64,000 nucleotides of DNA from Eupeodes corollae (GCF_945859685.1 NC_079147.1:54962946-55026945), one strand, 5' to 3'; shown: positions 1-10,525, counted from the first letter of the stretch. Notes: a model not told the origin generated them from the sequence alone. Numbers and translations are program-made.

Positions 1-82
1 CTCTAATTTGCTCTAGCTTCTGCAAATTTTTAATCAATTTTTTTATATTTACTTCCCATAAAAAAAGTAGTCAAAAGTAGTA

Positions 83-298
83 GTCATGCCAGAGGTCTTG
101 GGTTCGATCCCTGCCTATGCCATCTAAAGTCTTTTCACGGGTACTGCCTCTTGCGAGGAATTGACAAATTCTCCAAGAGTAGCTCTTGTCATGAAAAAGT
201 GCTTTCTCAAATTAGCCGTCCGGATTCGGCATATAAACTGCAGGTTCCCTCCATTCCTGATAACATTAGTCACACACAGGAATGGTTGAAAGTTGTAG
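83..298 (+). repeat. tRNA-derived SINE, copy 1 (truncated at both ends)
   Basis: The piece starts inside the tRNA-like head (box B-like GGGTTCGATCCCTGCC at about 108-123) and runs through the shared body (TCTTTTCACGGGTACTGCC, then TTGCGAGGAATTGACAAA) to GAATGGTTGAAAGTTG. The LINE-like 3' tail of the better copies is missing. The other copies in this window are at 30536, 42092 (minus), 54321 and 58167. It abuts a hairpin-ended repeat fragment on the right. Confidence 0.8.
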
Positions 299-304
299 TT
301 GTTG

Positions 305-447
305 TAGTTGTCAAATTTAACATTGATCGACGTTTTAAGGTCCCTACAGTCGAAATGACAGATATTTAGAGAGGTCTGCGCGTGAGTGTGAACGTATTGT
401 TCGTAAGTCCGGAGGTCCGTACGTTCGTACGTTCGCAACGTTTTTTT
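305..447 (-). repeat. HER family right-end fragment
   Basis: This is an antisense piece of the right end of the hairpin-ended repeat. It shows the family sequence GACGTTTTAAGGTCCCTACAG, then CAGTCGAAAT, a run rich in CGTACG, and AACGTTTTTTTCGTC. The terminal palindrome is not retained. The fragment lies directly against SINE copy 1. Confidence 0.65.
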
Positions 448-469
448 CGTCATGTATTGTGGTATGGAA

Positions 470-885
470 CATTTAAAAAATCGCGTAAGTTTCTAGAAGG
501 CTCATAAATAAAAAACATAGATAACAAAACTGGACAGTCAATGTTAAAATTCAAGACATCAAAAGCAAAAAGTATTGAGTTTAATTTCCTTCTCTGAGCA
601 AGAGGTTTTAGATCAATTAAAATACACCTCGTCTCATAAGTTGGAACATTTGAATAACCAAATATTTTTCGAAAGGCAAACTTTGTGAACCTGTTTTGAA
701 CTTTTTCTACACGACAAATGCTAGACGCGGTAAAGGGGCTCCATATAACAGTAAAATATTCTAAATGTGGTCGAAAGAGACCTTGAGAGCTGTTAATGTA
801 TAGGAGTCTTCGAAATCTTTTGAATTTTAAGCATGCGTTCTTAAAATGGTGAATACGCGTTTTAGAGTTCCGTGGGATGGAATTC
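470..885 (-). pseudogene. LINE (non-LTR retrotransposon) RT C-terminal fragment
   Basis: Read on the minus strand, a continuous translation gives RPHLEYFTVIWSP at about 750-780, followed by a VEKVQNRFTKFA stretch, YETRCILIDLKPLAQRR and IDCPVLL. This order (R-P-H/K-L-E-Y, V-W-S-P, QxxF, YExRC, L-x-RR, ID-P-LL) is that of the region after the reverse-transcriptase fingers and palm in CR1/Jockey-type LINEs. Neither a catalytic YADD box nor an endonuclease is present, so only the 3' part survives. It is a dead fragment. The clade is inferred from motif style only. Confidence 0.75.
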
Positions 886-1264
886 TCTTTTTCTTTTCGA
901 AATACTTTTAAGCGTTTTGTAGCGATTGGGTTTGGGGTTGAGAATGCTTAAAATGGCGTTTAAAAACTTCCGGAAAACAAATTTTCTTTTTCGCTTTTTT
1001 ATAATCTGTGGTGAGGGTATGGCTAGGTTTTGAGGTTGAAAACGCTTAAAACTGCGTTTAAGCTTTTAAAAACTTCAGAAATGGAGTGTATAAACGTTCT
1101 TTTTAGAACTTAAAAAAACTTGTAAATAGTAAAAAAAATCTTTCAAAAAGTGAACATTTTTGTCTCTATAGATCTTCATAGAATGCTTCGGTAGATTTCA
1201 TAATTTATTCTTTCCCTTGACATTTTTGTTCTAGGTTGAAAAGTTTTGCTACACAGAAATTCTT
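886..1264. other. non-coding AT-rich stretch with GCTTAAAACGC-type motifs
   Basis: No gene is seen. The stretch carries several copies of a near-palindromic motif like GCTTAAAACTGCGTTTAAGC (about 1050-1070) and looser versions around 900-960. Related copies reappear at about 2690-2910. Confidence 0.5.
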
Positions 1265-1566
1265 AGGGTATGTAAAGTCGCCAGGCAGGCACCAATATCA
1301 ACAACTTTTTTTTAATAAAAGCCCTTGTGGGTGGCCCGCTTCTCGGGATCTCAGGATTTCAACTTCACTTTCCGGGGTTCACACCCGCTCACGTAACTCC
1401 GTTGCTCCGCTTAGGGTATGTAATTGTAAAGTCGCTAGGCAGACGCCTATATCAACAACTTTTTTTTAATAAAAGCTCCTGTGGATGGACCGCTTCGCAG
1501 GATCTCAGGATTCAAACTCCACTTTTCGGGGTACACACCCTCTCACGTAATTTCGTTGCTCCGCTT
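1265..1566. repeat. tandem repeat, two units of about 150 bp
   Basis: Unit 1 (1265-1412) and unit 2 (1413-1566) share AGGGTATGTAA, TATCAACAACTTTTTTTTAA, GGATCTCAGGATT and GTTGCTCCGCTT in the same order. A third unit begins (GGTGTATGTA at 1567) but is not completed. It is GC-richer than its surroundings. Its place upstream of a TATA/initiator pair would suit a U3 enhancer duplication in an LTR, but no LTR partner was found. Confidence 0.75.
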
Positions 1567-1689
1567 GGTGTATGTATACGATTGCTATCTCAAATTTCCT
1601 ACCTCACTATCAATTATGAGAATCAACAAGAGCGAAGGAGGCGCATCCAAAGCCAATTGAAAAAACAGCCATGCATTCTTTGAAAAAAG

Positions 1690-1727
1690 TATAAAAGCAG
1701 TGCTCATTTCGCATTATTTTCAGTTCT
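1690..1727 (+). promoter_or_regulatory. candidate core promoter (TATA box plus initiator)
   Basis: TATAAAAG at 1690-1697 is followed at 1720-1725 by TCAGTT, a good match to the insect initiator. The A of the initiator lies about 32 bases after the start of the TATA box, the usual arthropod spacing. The initiator sits inside the 15 bp target-site duplication of the next LINE insertion, so the original downstream sequence now resumes at 2563. What it once drove is unknown. Confidence 0.4.
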
Positions 1728-2547
1728 ACCAAATGCAAGAACCTGGTCTTGAGACTCTCTGACGGATCCACCATAGCTGCCAAACAGAATGTGAAGTACC
1801 TTTTAATCTATTCAATGAGTTGCTAAGGTTCAACCAACACTCCAAAAATGTTCTTAAAAAAGCCAATTTGGCCTTCCACCAACTACTCCCTTTTATGAAG
1901 AAAAGAACAGGACAAGTCAACCAACAAAGACCAGTCATCAGCTACTCCTTTCCAGTCTGGTTTTCAATCTCGAAGACAACCATGTAAAAACTTTTAATAT
2001 ACGAAAGAAAAACTCTCAGAATTTGCACCGGCCTGTACTTTGACCGGCAGCGACGGAAACACTACAGGAACAATTATCTATACTCTGAAGCCAAAATAAT
2101 CCCGCTTGACAAATACCTAGTCCTGTCAGCGAAGGGACTTGTACGAAACATCATAGACCAACCGAATTAAGTAATGAGAAGGATGACCACTGAACAACGA
2201 CATCCAGAGCCAAGATACCTCAGTGTAATGGAAACTCTTGATGACAGCTTAATCATGGACAACTGCCCTTGGGTCAGCCTTCTACCGAGGCTAAACACCA
2301 CTACTCCTAAACCAACACCAAAATGAACATTGACAACCAGGAATGAACACCCTGAGAATGATGAATCAGCTGACTTTTAAAAATTTTTTGTACATGGAAT
2401 TTATATTTATATATTTTTTTTTTAACTTAAGGCACTGTATAACGTTAAGCCCCTTATGTACCAACAAATTTAAATTAATCATGAGTATCATATTATTTAA
2501 GATCCAAATTGTATATATTATGTTCAATAAAACAAAATTCAAAATTT
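1728..2547 (+). mobile_element. 5'-truncated LINE insertion with perfect 15 bp target-site duplication
   Basis: The insertion is flanked by ATTATTTTCAGTTCT at 1713-1727 and again at 2548-2562. Plus-strand frames read like the end of a Jockey/I-type LINE RT: KKANLAFHQLLPFMKKR, then SYSFPVWFSISKTTM, RKTLRICTGLYFDR, EAKIIPLDKYLVLS and ATEQRHPEPRYLS-like text, interrupted by stops. A 3' UTR follows, with AATAAAACAAAATTC near the 3' end in place of a long poly(A) tail. The element is 5'-truncated in the usual way and cannot move on its own. The perfect duplication suggests a fairly recent insertion of an already defective source, or poor preservation inside it. Confidence 0.85.
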
Positions 2548-2562
2548 ATTATTTTCAGTTCT

Positions 2563-3281
2563 TAGAACTTCGTGAGGTAAACACCTCACACAGAGATATG
2601 AACTTGGAGTTCAACCAGCGCTCTATTTAGAGTGGCGACAGCGCTCGAAGTACTTTCTGGGGTTTTGGTTGATTCGATATTTGAATCTTTCTTTACGCTT
2701 AAAAAGCATTTTAAGCGCGTTGAGTTATCTGCCCATTAAGCGTTTTAGAACGTTTAGAAATTTACTAGCTTAAAACGCTGTTTAAGCGTTTTAAAAGTTC
2801 TTTTTAGAGCTACAAAAATATTCAAAGAGATAAGAACAAGATTTCTACCTTTTGGAGCGTTTTTTCCCAAATTTTAGCTTAAAAACGATTCTAAACGTGC
2901 TAAAAATCAATTTTTCTATACAAATACCCTGAAGAAGTCTAACTTAGCCGGAATAAGGTTTAAAATAAAATTAACCATACAAATAGCCTATAAAAAAAGA
3001 CTACTCCATCGACATAAATTTTCAATCAAAATAATAAGCGATAAGCGAGCGGAAGGGAAAAATATTTTTTCAGACAAAATATTTGTCACTACTTTTTCTG
3101 AAAATATTTTTTCCAAAGTAATCTCTTATGCCGTTTTAGAAATCCAGCCAAAAAGGAAAATCTCACGATGATCTGCGGGATTTCGTTACTCCGACCATTT
3201 ACTGTGCAATAAAATATCACAAAAAATATCAAATTTCGTTACGCGGGATTTTGTTTTGCGGGATTTCGTAACGAACCCCTA
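2563..3281. other. non-coding stretch; AAACGC/GCGTTT palindromic motifs
   Basis: No gene is recognised. At 2690-2910 there are repeated GCTTAAAACGCTGTTTAAGC-type motifs related to those at 900-1080. At about 3175-3280 three GCGGGATTTCGT(T/A)AC-like motifs occur, two of them facing one another (TTTCGTTAC and GTAACGAA). Confidence 0.4.
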
Positions 3282-3338
3282 ATCGACAGACGGGATGGGA
3301 GTTTATCAGAGTGATTCGCCTCAAAGCCTTTTTTTTAT
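3282..3338 (-). repeat. HER family left-end fragment
   Basis: ATCGACAGACGGGATGGGA, then TTATCAGAGTG, is the reverse complement of the family left end seen complete at 36581 and 56641. Only the first ~55 bp are kept. Confidence 0.6.
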
Positions 3339-5211
3339 TTTGGAATTCTAAGAAACAAATTAAATAAAATCGTTTTAAAACAAATAGTTCGAATCATTGA
3401 TCGAAATAATTGTCTTCAAAAATAATCATAACATTTAAAAATGCTCTCATTTCGGACTTAAAGATTCGATTGATTTAAAATTTATTTAAATCATAGAATA
3501 ACATCTTTTTGTTCATTTTAAACAATAAGTAAATAAATACAATTTAAAGCACAAAAGAACATTTTTTAAATCCAAAATAATCATTAAAAAATCTAGACAA
3601 AATTTTCCAAAATACCATAATAAAATATCGTCTGAACAGTATATCAACTTTTTTTAATTAAAGCTGTGCGAAGTCGTTTGTAGGCAATATAATTAATAGT
3701 AACAGAACTAATCTCACCACATGACATTCTATTTACGGTGTATTTAAAATTCTAATTTAAAAATGTTCTGTCAGGTGAACAGAATATCTCATTAAAACAA
3801 AAAATTCCACTGAGTAAATAACATTGCTTTGTATCTGGTTGTAGCTATCATAGTACCTTAAATAAAAATGTATCTACCTATCACCTTTATACATAAACAT
3901 TCTGAAAGTTTACATTTATCTTTTTCTGCCTTCATCTTTGGAAAATGTACAAATATATGTAACTGCCTGGAGAATATTTCTTTGCAATCTACAGAGAAAA
4001 AATATAAAAATTGGAACATGCCACTTTGCTACTTTTGTGAGATGCAAAGTGTTGTTATACCTTACGCATACCTAACCTTAGAAAGAGCATCCTATTGGTC
4101 TCCTTGACCCCTTATGTGTATTTTTCTAGAATGTCATTTGTTTTCAAAAAAAAAAAATGGAACTAAATTTCAATTTTTTAACTTGTTCCTGACGACAGAA
4201 ACCATTTAAAATTGCTTGCATTTTTTTGTGCAAGAAGGAAGACTCCAAAGATATATCCTGTATTCTTCTTCATTATAATTTACGCCTTTTCATTTACGAA
4301 GGACACAATAAAAAGAGAACGTATAACCAAGGATTTTAATTTGACATATTACTCTCCGTTTGCATCTTCCATTTTCTTAACTTTACCCAATTTGCTGTAA
4401 GATGAAGAAGGCCAAGAAAAGGATCGCCTGTTAATGGTTTTGATACCAATGAACCATCATGCTCCTGCCGGATGTGAATGCAGAGAGTTATTTCCATATT
4501 ACTGTGGCTTTGACTTCCTTTCAAAATGAATTATTCAAATTGAACTATGTTCAAAAGCAGAATATATATGTACTTGGTTACATGTGTCCAGCAACAGGCG
4601 TGTGATATAAGACATCTGTATTATAAGATCCCTAGGGCTTTCAGGAAATTACCACAAAGAAGCAATCTGAATATAAATTGAATTTTAAGGACACTAATAA
4701 ATCAATATTTAAACTAAGAATAAACAAAGGATTTGCACATCTTTTTCTATTTCGCATGAAACCTTTTTTATTGTCTAAGCCTAAGAGCCCATGATAATTT
4801 TTATATTTATAGATTTTCTAATACAAATGGCCAAATAATGTGGGTGTTAGATTGTATGTGATTTAAACCAAAAGTGTACTAAGATTGTGTGAATATAAAA
4901 AGGAAACAGGAAGAAAAACAAAAACAAAGGGAATGTCTTAACTTGTGTTAAGGAAAATTTATTTTGAATTTTGCGTCTTGGATCCTTCTTTAAAATTAAA
5001 CAAGAACACGAAGAAAATCTAAGTAAATAGAAGTTTTAAATTAGGATTAGGCACTTCCGGCTTAGAATCTAAATTTATACTTTTAAATTTTGCAAAATTT
5101 GTATGAATAAAATAACATAGATACAAAATTTATTTTTTCTCAAATTTTAATATGAGTTCTTGTTTTACTTTGAAACATTAATAGAAAATTGCTTGAAACT
5201 GTTTTTAAGTA
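3339..5211. other. anonymous AT-rich sequence
   Basis: Nothing in this stretch can be assigned to a gene or a known element. The short open frames look like random AT-rich frames. The one GC-richer patch is listed separately as a possible exon. Confidence 0.4.
4387..4501 (-). other. possible 115 bp internal exon (weak)
   Basis: On the minus strand a GC-richer open stretch reads MEITLCIHIRQEHDGSLV then SKPLTGDPFLGLLHLTANW. An acceptor-like CCACAG lies just before it and a donor-like GTAAAG just after it. I do not recognise the protein. The splice motifs and the local composition are the only evidence, so it may be chance or an old element fragment. Confidence 0.2.
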
Positions 5212-5432
5212 ATACACTTCGTGTCACATGAAGAGGTACAAGTTTTTTTCGTTTTTTTATTTGACGATATTTTTCAAACAATTAGGTTTTTTGGAAAAAG
5301 ACAAATGTGTGACAAATGAATAAGAAACATAAGTACTTAGTTTATATTACAAACAATTTTTGGATAAAATCCAAGCGCATAAAAAGTACCTGTTTTTTGT
5401 GTCTCATCAATAGACAAGATCTAAATTTACCC
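5212..5432 (+). repeat. left arm of a ~230 bp inverted repeat
   Basis: This arm (CACTTCGTGTCACATGAA to GATCTAAATTTACC) matches the reverse complement of 10291-10525 along its length, at an estimated ~75% identity. The arms are 4.9 kb apart and enclose two LINEs and a Tc1 remnant. Confidence 0.65.
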
Positions 5433-5596
5433 ATTAGCATGTTTAAAATCAGAAAATAGGATACTTTGATTGTTTGGGAGCTTAGTATAAGAATTAATTT
5501 GATAGAATCAAGAAGTATGGGTAGAGTTAAGGGTCTAAATAAGAAGGAAATGAGCCAAATTCAAGCTTACTTAATTTGAAAGTTACTAACTGACTT

Positions 5597-8290
5597 AAGG
5601 TGGTGCTACAGTCCGGTGTGAACTAGGGCCTCACCAACAAACTTCTCCATCTAGCTAGGTCCATCTTCTCCTCCACTCCCCTTCGATGCATACGGGACTG
5701 TAGATCACACGAAGAACTTTTCTGTCGAAGCGACCGCTTTTGTCATAGTCCATGCTTCTGCACCGTAAAGCAGGACGGGGATGATAAGGGTCTTATATAG
5801 CAACACTTTGGTCCCTCGAGGGAGGACTTTACCACTCAATTGCTTTCTTAGTCCAAAGAAACAGCGGTTAGCAAGAGTTGTTCCGTTTACAGCGGAGCCT
5901 AGTAGACGAAGTCTTTGACTACCTCAAAGTTACGTCTGTAGATGGTGACATTTTGACCAAGAGACGTCGTTGTTGTATGTCCTTTCTTGAGGACAGCATG
6001 TACTTTGTTTTGCCCTCATGAACCGTTAAACCCATTTTTGCCGCCTCTGCCTTAATACCATTGACATCACGCTGAGTTTTTCCGATTATGTCAATGTCAT
6101 CAGCATATGCTAGTAATTGGACAGACTTTTGAAAGATAGTTCCTCTAGTTTTGACGTGTGAGCAGGGATGCCAAAACTAGACATGGCTCTATGCAGCTCG
6201 TCCCTGTAGATGCTGTCATATGCGGCCTTGAAATCGATGAAAAGATGGTGAGTGTCGATTTGGTGTTCTTGGGTTTTTTCCAGTATCTGCCGTAATGTGA
6301 ATATTTGATCAACTGTGGACTTTCTTGGTCTAAAACCACACTGATAAGGAAGTATCAGGTTGTTGACGATGGGCTTTAGACGTTCACATATTACGGCAGA
6401 GAAGGTTTTAGAGGCGATGTTAAGTAGACTGATTCCTCTATAGTTGGTGCAGTTTAGAGGGTCTCCTTTTTTCAGGATGGGGCAAACAATACTGAGGTTC
6501 CATCTAACTTATCTCCAGCTGCTTTAAAGAGCTCGGCATTCAAGCCATCTGCTCCATCGGCTTTATTAGACTTCAACTTAGATATGGCAATCTTTATACT
6601 TCGTCTTAGTCGGGAGGACGGGATTGTTGGCTTTCGTCGTCTATATTGAATGGATCATCCTGCCTGACAGCGGAATTCAGTTCTTCGTCGCCGTTATACA
6701 GTCTACAGAAGTGGTCCTTCCATCTCCTCAGCATAGACTGCGGTTCCACTATGATGTTTCCACTTTCGTCTTTGCAGCTTTCGGTTCTAGGTTTATGTAC
6801 CTGCGAATTTCGTTTCACTTGTTCATAAAACTTTCGAACTTCATTTATGCTTTTAAACCTCTCAACATCTTCGACCGCACTCTTCTCATGCCCTCTCTTT
6901 TTCCTTCTGAAAAGTCGGCGTTCCTCTCGCCTCTTCTGCTCATAGAGCTCACGAGCAGCTCTCGTCCTTTTATGCAGCGCCGCTTTGCGTGCCTGTTGTT
7001 TGGCTGCATTTGCATGCCGTCATTCCTCATCAAACCAGGGGTTCCTTGTTGGTGGCTGTTTGAAACCCAGCACATCAGAGGCGACTTCTCTGATTGCATC
7101 TTGGAACTGTTGCCACTGGTTTTCGATACATTGTGTTGGCGGCAGAGAACTTCGAGAGAGGTTACTTGTAACTCGGTCGGAAAAGGATTTGTCCATCTCT
7201 GGCGATTGTAGCCTTTCGACGTTGTACCTTCTCCCTGCACCTCCCTGTTTGGAAATCCGAAGTGCTATCTTGGCTACAACGAGTTAGTGGTCCGAGTCGA
7301 TGTTAGCTCCTCTGAAAGTTCGGACATCCATGATGCTGGAAGCGTGTCTGGCGTCGATCACAATATGGTCAATCTGGTTGACGGTAAATTGATCTGGAGA
7401 AGTCCAAGTACCTTTGTGGATGTTAAGGTGTGGAAAACGCGTACTGGCTGCCATGACGAAATGATGAAATTTATGAGCCTGAATCCGTTGTCGTGCAGGC
7501 TGTTCTTCCAGATTATTCCACCAAAGATGTCTTCCCTTCTTCGCTTGGCATTAAAATCGCCCAGGACTATTTTAATATCGTAGCTAGGACACTGCTCTTA
7601 TTTTTCGTCTAAGAGCTTTGGGAACATATCTTTGGTGTTGTCGACTTTCTCTTCTGTGGGGGCTTGCCCGCATATTAGGCTAATGTTGCCGAATTTAGCC
7701 TTGATGCGTATGGTCATGAGGCGCTCATTGATGCACCTATAGCTCAAGACTTCTTGCCTAAGTCTGGCTCCAATGACGAAGCCGTATCCAAATAATCGTT
7801 GTTGGTTTTCGTGGTAGCAGTCACCATAGTAAATATCGCAGTATCCCCAACCTGGAGGGCCAGATCCTAAGTATAACTCCAAGAATGGGGAGCCGGATAA
7901 AACAGCTATTTATAGGCCTGGGCACCGAATAAGTCGAAGAAGCCTTATGAGGTGTTCACTAAGTAGTTCAACCTTAATGAAACTGTAGACTCCACCGTTG
8001 ATTCCATCTCGGGAATTCTTTCGCTGCCGTCTGGATAATTAGAGGTGCCTTAGTGGAAACAACTCTTCCCCCCCCACTCTCATTTGCTGCCCCCAACAAC
8101 TTTCCACCGGGGTTGAAACCCAATCTCCAATTGAGGTACTAGGCACCCAATGTTCACCACGGGGAGGTGAGAGTAGGAGTTGATAGACTGAGGTGGGTTT
8201 TGAGAAAAACCTGTGGACGCTTGTGTCCTCTTGAATGCACATGTCTACCATTTTAAACATCACACAATTTGAAAGTGCCTGATGAATAAA
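5597..8290 (-). mobile_element. RTE-like LINE (endonuclease + reverse transcriptase), degenerate
   Basis: On the minus strand the pieces appear in LINE order. The AP-type endonuclease is at about 7880-7280: RLFGYGFVIGARL, then NISLICGQAPTEEK, GDFNAKRRREDIFGG and SDH, where a stop at 7284-7286 replaces the next residue. A basic linker follows at 7240-6845. The reverse transcriptase has KLKSNKADGADG, NYRGISLLNIASK, YQCGFRPRKSTVDQIF, LFIDFKAAYDSIYRDEL and the catalytic YADD at about 6097-6108. PVLLYGAEAWTMTKA lies near the end. Stops, frameshifts and a deletion between the palm and YADD make it inactive. The very short 3' end at 5599-5632 matches the tail of the SINE family. The clade call rests on the motif style and the short 3' end, as in BovB/RTE elements. 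Confidence 0.8.
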
Positions 8291-8785
8291 GCTACTATTT
8301 CAATGATTTAAGAAAGAAATAGAAGAAATCTATCTTTAAAAAAGACACAGCAAAGAAAATGTTGTAATGTTTTGGGGAGCAATCACCTATTACGGGACAA
8401 CAGGGGAGCTGGATTTTCAAAGCTCTTAAATGACGGCAATCACTTACAAATAGATTCTGGAATGAGTTTTTCGCTGTTTTTTGAATTATTTGGTGTACAA
8501 CGATGGACACTCCCACAAGATAATACATACCACGCGGACAACAAAATCCCTGATTAAGTGGGGGGAAATGTGAACTTATAACCACTGCCCCATATGCTCC
8601 TGACCTCGACATCATAAAAAACTTGTGGGGATGTCTTTCAAGAAAATTCTGCAAGGAAGGACTACAATATACCAAAAACCCAAAGAGATTTTTGAATCTA
8701 TAAAACAATCCTGGCCTTAAATTTCGCTAAATTATCTCACAACACTGTCTGAAGCAATTGACAACATATTACAAAAATCAGGAGT
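8291..8785 (+). pseudogene. Tc1-like transposase remnant (DDE superfamily)
   Basis: Plus-strand frames give VMFWGAITYYGTTGEL, then TLPQDNTYHADNKI (the QDN carries the second catalytic Asp; the usual form is FQQDNAPxH), then YAPDLDIIKNLWGCL, which holds the region of the third catalytic residue. The frame breaks several times. The N-terminal DNA-binding half and the first catalytic Asp are missing, and no terminal inverted repeats were found. It is a fossil lying between two LINE remnants. Confidence 0.75.
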
Positions 8786-10190
8786 CAGCAGACTTTCTTC
8801 CCCTTCGTTTCGGGCTGCTAATAGCAGGATCTTTACTCCTCCTGGAGCATAGGCCGCAACCAATTCTTTCCATCTCTCTCCATTCTTAGCACGATACCTC
8901 AGCTGGGACCACGTCTCCAATTTTTGGGACCAATCTTCCTTCATGACAGATGATCTCCATGTTTCTCTTGGCCTTTCAGGCCGCCTTCTACCTTCAGGAT
9001 TCCATTGGCTTTCTCAATTTATGACCAATCCAGCGCCAGTTTCTCTGCGCAATGTCAACATCCACTTTTGTTGCCACTGGATGTTGAGGATGAAACTTAA
9101 TTAGAGTTTGCAACCTCCTCAAAATGTCAGCAGAGCAGTTAAATGTTTCGCAGGCACATAGCAGCACGGATTTTACGTTAGACTCAAACAACTTTAACTT
9201 TGTACGGAGCGCTATTTTCCTGCAGATCTACACTTTAGAAAGCATTCCGAATGCACTACGGGTTTTATTTATTCTATTGGTGACATCCAGGTCATTTCCA
9301 CCATCGAGTACCAAATAGCTATACCCAGATAGTTGAACTGGGTGACCTCTTCTATTGCTACTTGTCTCACAACCTGTTGTTTTTGGGTTTGGCTGGTTTA
9401 CATTAATTTAGTCTTACTTGCATTAATCCTTAAGCCAGCCACCTCCCCTTTTTGTTGAAGAGAGTTGCACATTTGGCTGAGGTCTCCATTTCTTTTAGCC
9501 ACTAAGCATATGTCGTCAGTGTAGTCCAAATGGCTTTTGTTTTTCTTCAGGTGCCTTCAGACTGGGTATGCGTCTCTCCTGTTTACCCACATGAATAGCA
9601 AGCAAGAACATAATCGGTCACAATACATCACCCTGTCTCACTACCTGTCGCACTTCAAATGCGTCGAAAAGCTATCCATTGTGCAAAACGAAACACCTTC
9701 CGTTGTTGTAAGACTCTTTTAATTATAGCAACAATTTTATCAGGAAAACGCGATCGAAGACCTTTTCAAAATCAACGAACATGAGGTAAAGTCGACATAT
9801 GATTGACCACTACGAAATCCCGCTTGATGCTTCTTGAACGTAGAATCGATCTTAGCTTTTATCCTCTCGAGAATGATGGTTGCCATTAACTTTGGAAATA
9901 TGGACAGAATGGTGATTCCGCGACAGTTATTCCAGTTGTTAATATCTTTTTTTGGTAGCTGGGTGACTACCTCATCCTTTCAAGGTTTTGTTTTCCCAAA
10001 CAAACTTAACAAGTGACAACAAAATACCGGCAGCCAAGTCGGGGTCTGCTTTGAGGAATTCGGCAAGTATGCCATCCAACACAGCTGCTTTTTTGTTCTT
10101 TAAAAGATGTATCGCGGTTCATATTTCCGTGCATGTCGTTGGGTCAGTATTAATGCTTCTGGTTGATCATTTGCATTAGCGTTTGCAAAC
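8786..10190 (-). mobile_element. second LINE remnant, RT and C-terminus
   Basis: On the minus strand the reading is FVDFEKVFDRVF (palm Asp) at about 9780, RQGDVL at about 9640, and DYTDDICLVAKRNGDL with the catalytic DD at about 9516-9522. GLRINASKTKLM follows, then RNWRWIGHKLRKPMES near 9030 and WSQLRYRAKNGERWKELVAA near 8880. This order is that of a non-LTR reverse transcriptase with its C-terminal basic region. Stops and frameshifts are frequent. It belongs to a different family from the element at 5.6-8.3 kb, because the C-terminal text does not correspond. The 5' part is absent. Confidence 0.75.
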
Positions 10191-10290
10191 GGATATTACT
10201 ACAACTTAGTTTAATCCATTCAATAAAACCAGTATTTACCTAAACAAAAATATTATTTGTTAATTCCTTTACTTTAAGGGGTCTTACAGG

Positions 10291-10525
10291 TAAATTTAGA
10301 TCTTGTTCCTATTCATGTGACACAAAAACCCTTCTTTGGAAAAACCACTATAAAATTTGTACTTATCAACTTAATCCAAACAAATTTTGTTCGCATTATA
10401 AACTTAATACACATCTTAATCATTCCACATTTGGGTTTGTCCAAAAAACCTTATTTTTTTTGAAAATATCGTCAAACAAAAAACGAAAAAAAGCTTGTCT
10501 TTATTCATATGATACGAAGTGTAAA
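10291..10525 (-). repeat. right arm of the ~230 bp inverted repeat
   Basis: This is the reverse complement partner of 5212-5432, from GGTAAATTTAGATC to ATATGATACGAAGTG. No target-site duplication could be identified outside the arms. Confidence 0.65.

Noticed and set aside
100..125. Functional tRNA gene (box B-like sequence)
   Set aside because: The same head occurs in five copies with a common non-tRNA body and a LINE-like tail, so it is a SINE. The cloverleaf is imperfect in every copy.
1265..2660. A complete LTR retrotransposon end (tandem U3, TATA, primer-binding site)
   Set aside because: The pieces are suggestive but no second LTR, no TG/CA boundaries and no coding region could be found, so it is kept only as a hypothesis.
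3868..4400. Two plus-strand frames of 79 and 62 codons
   Set aside because: They show no motif, have biased AT-rich composition and no supporting context.
6624..7211. 195-codon plus-strand frame
   Set aside because: It lies opposite the endonuclease-RT linker of the minus-strand RTE-like LINE and has no motif of its own.
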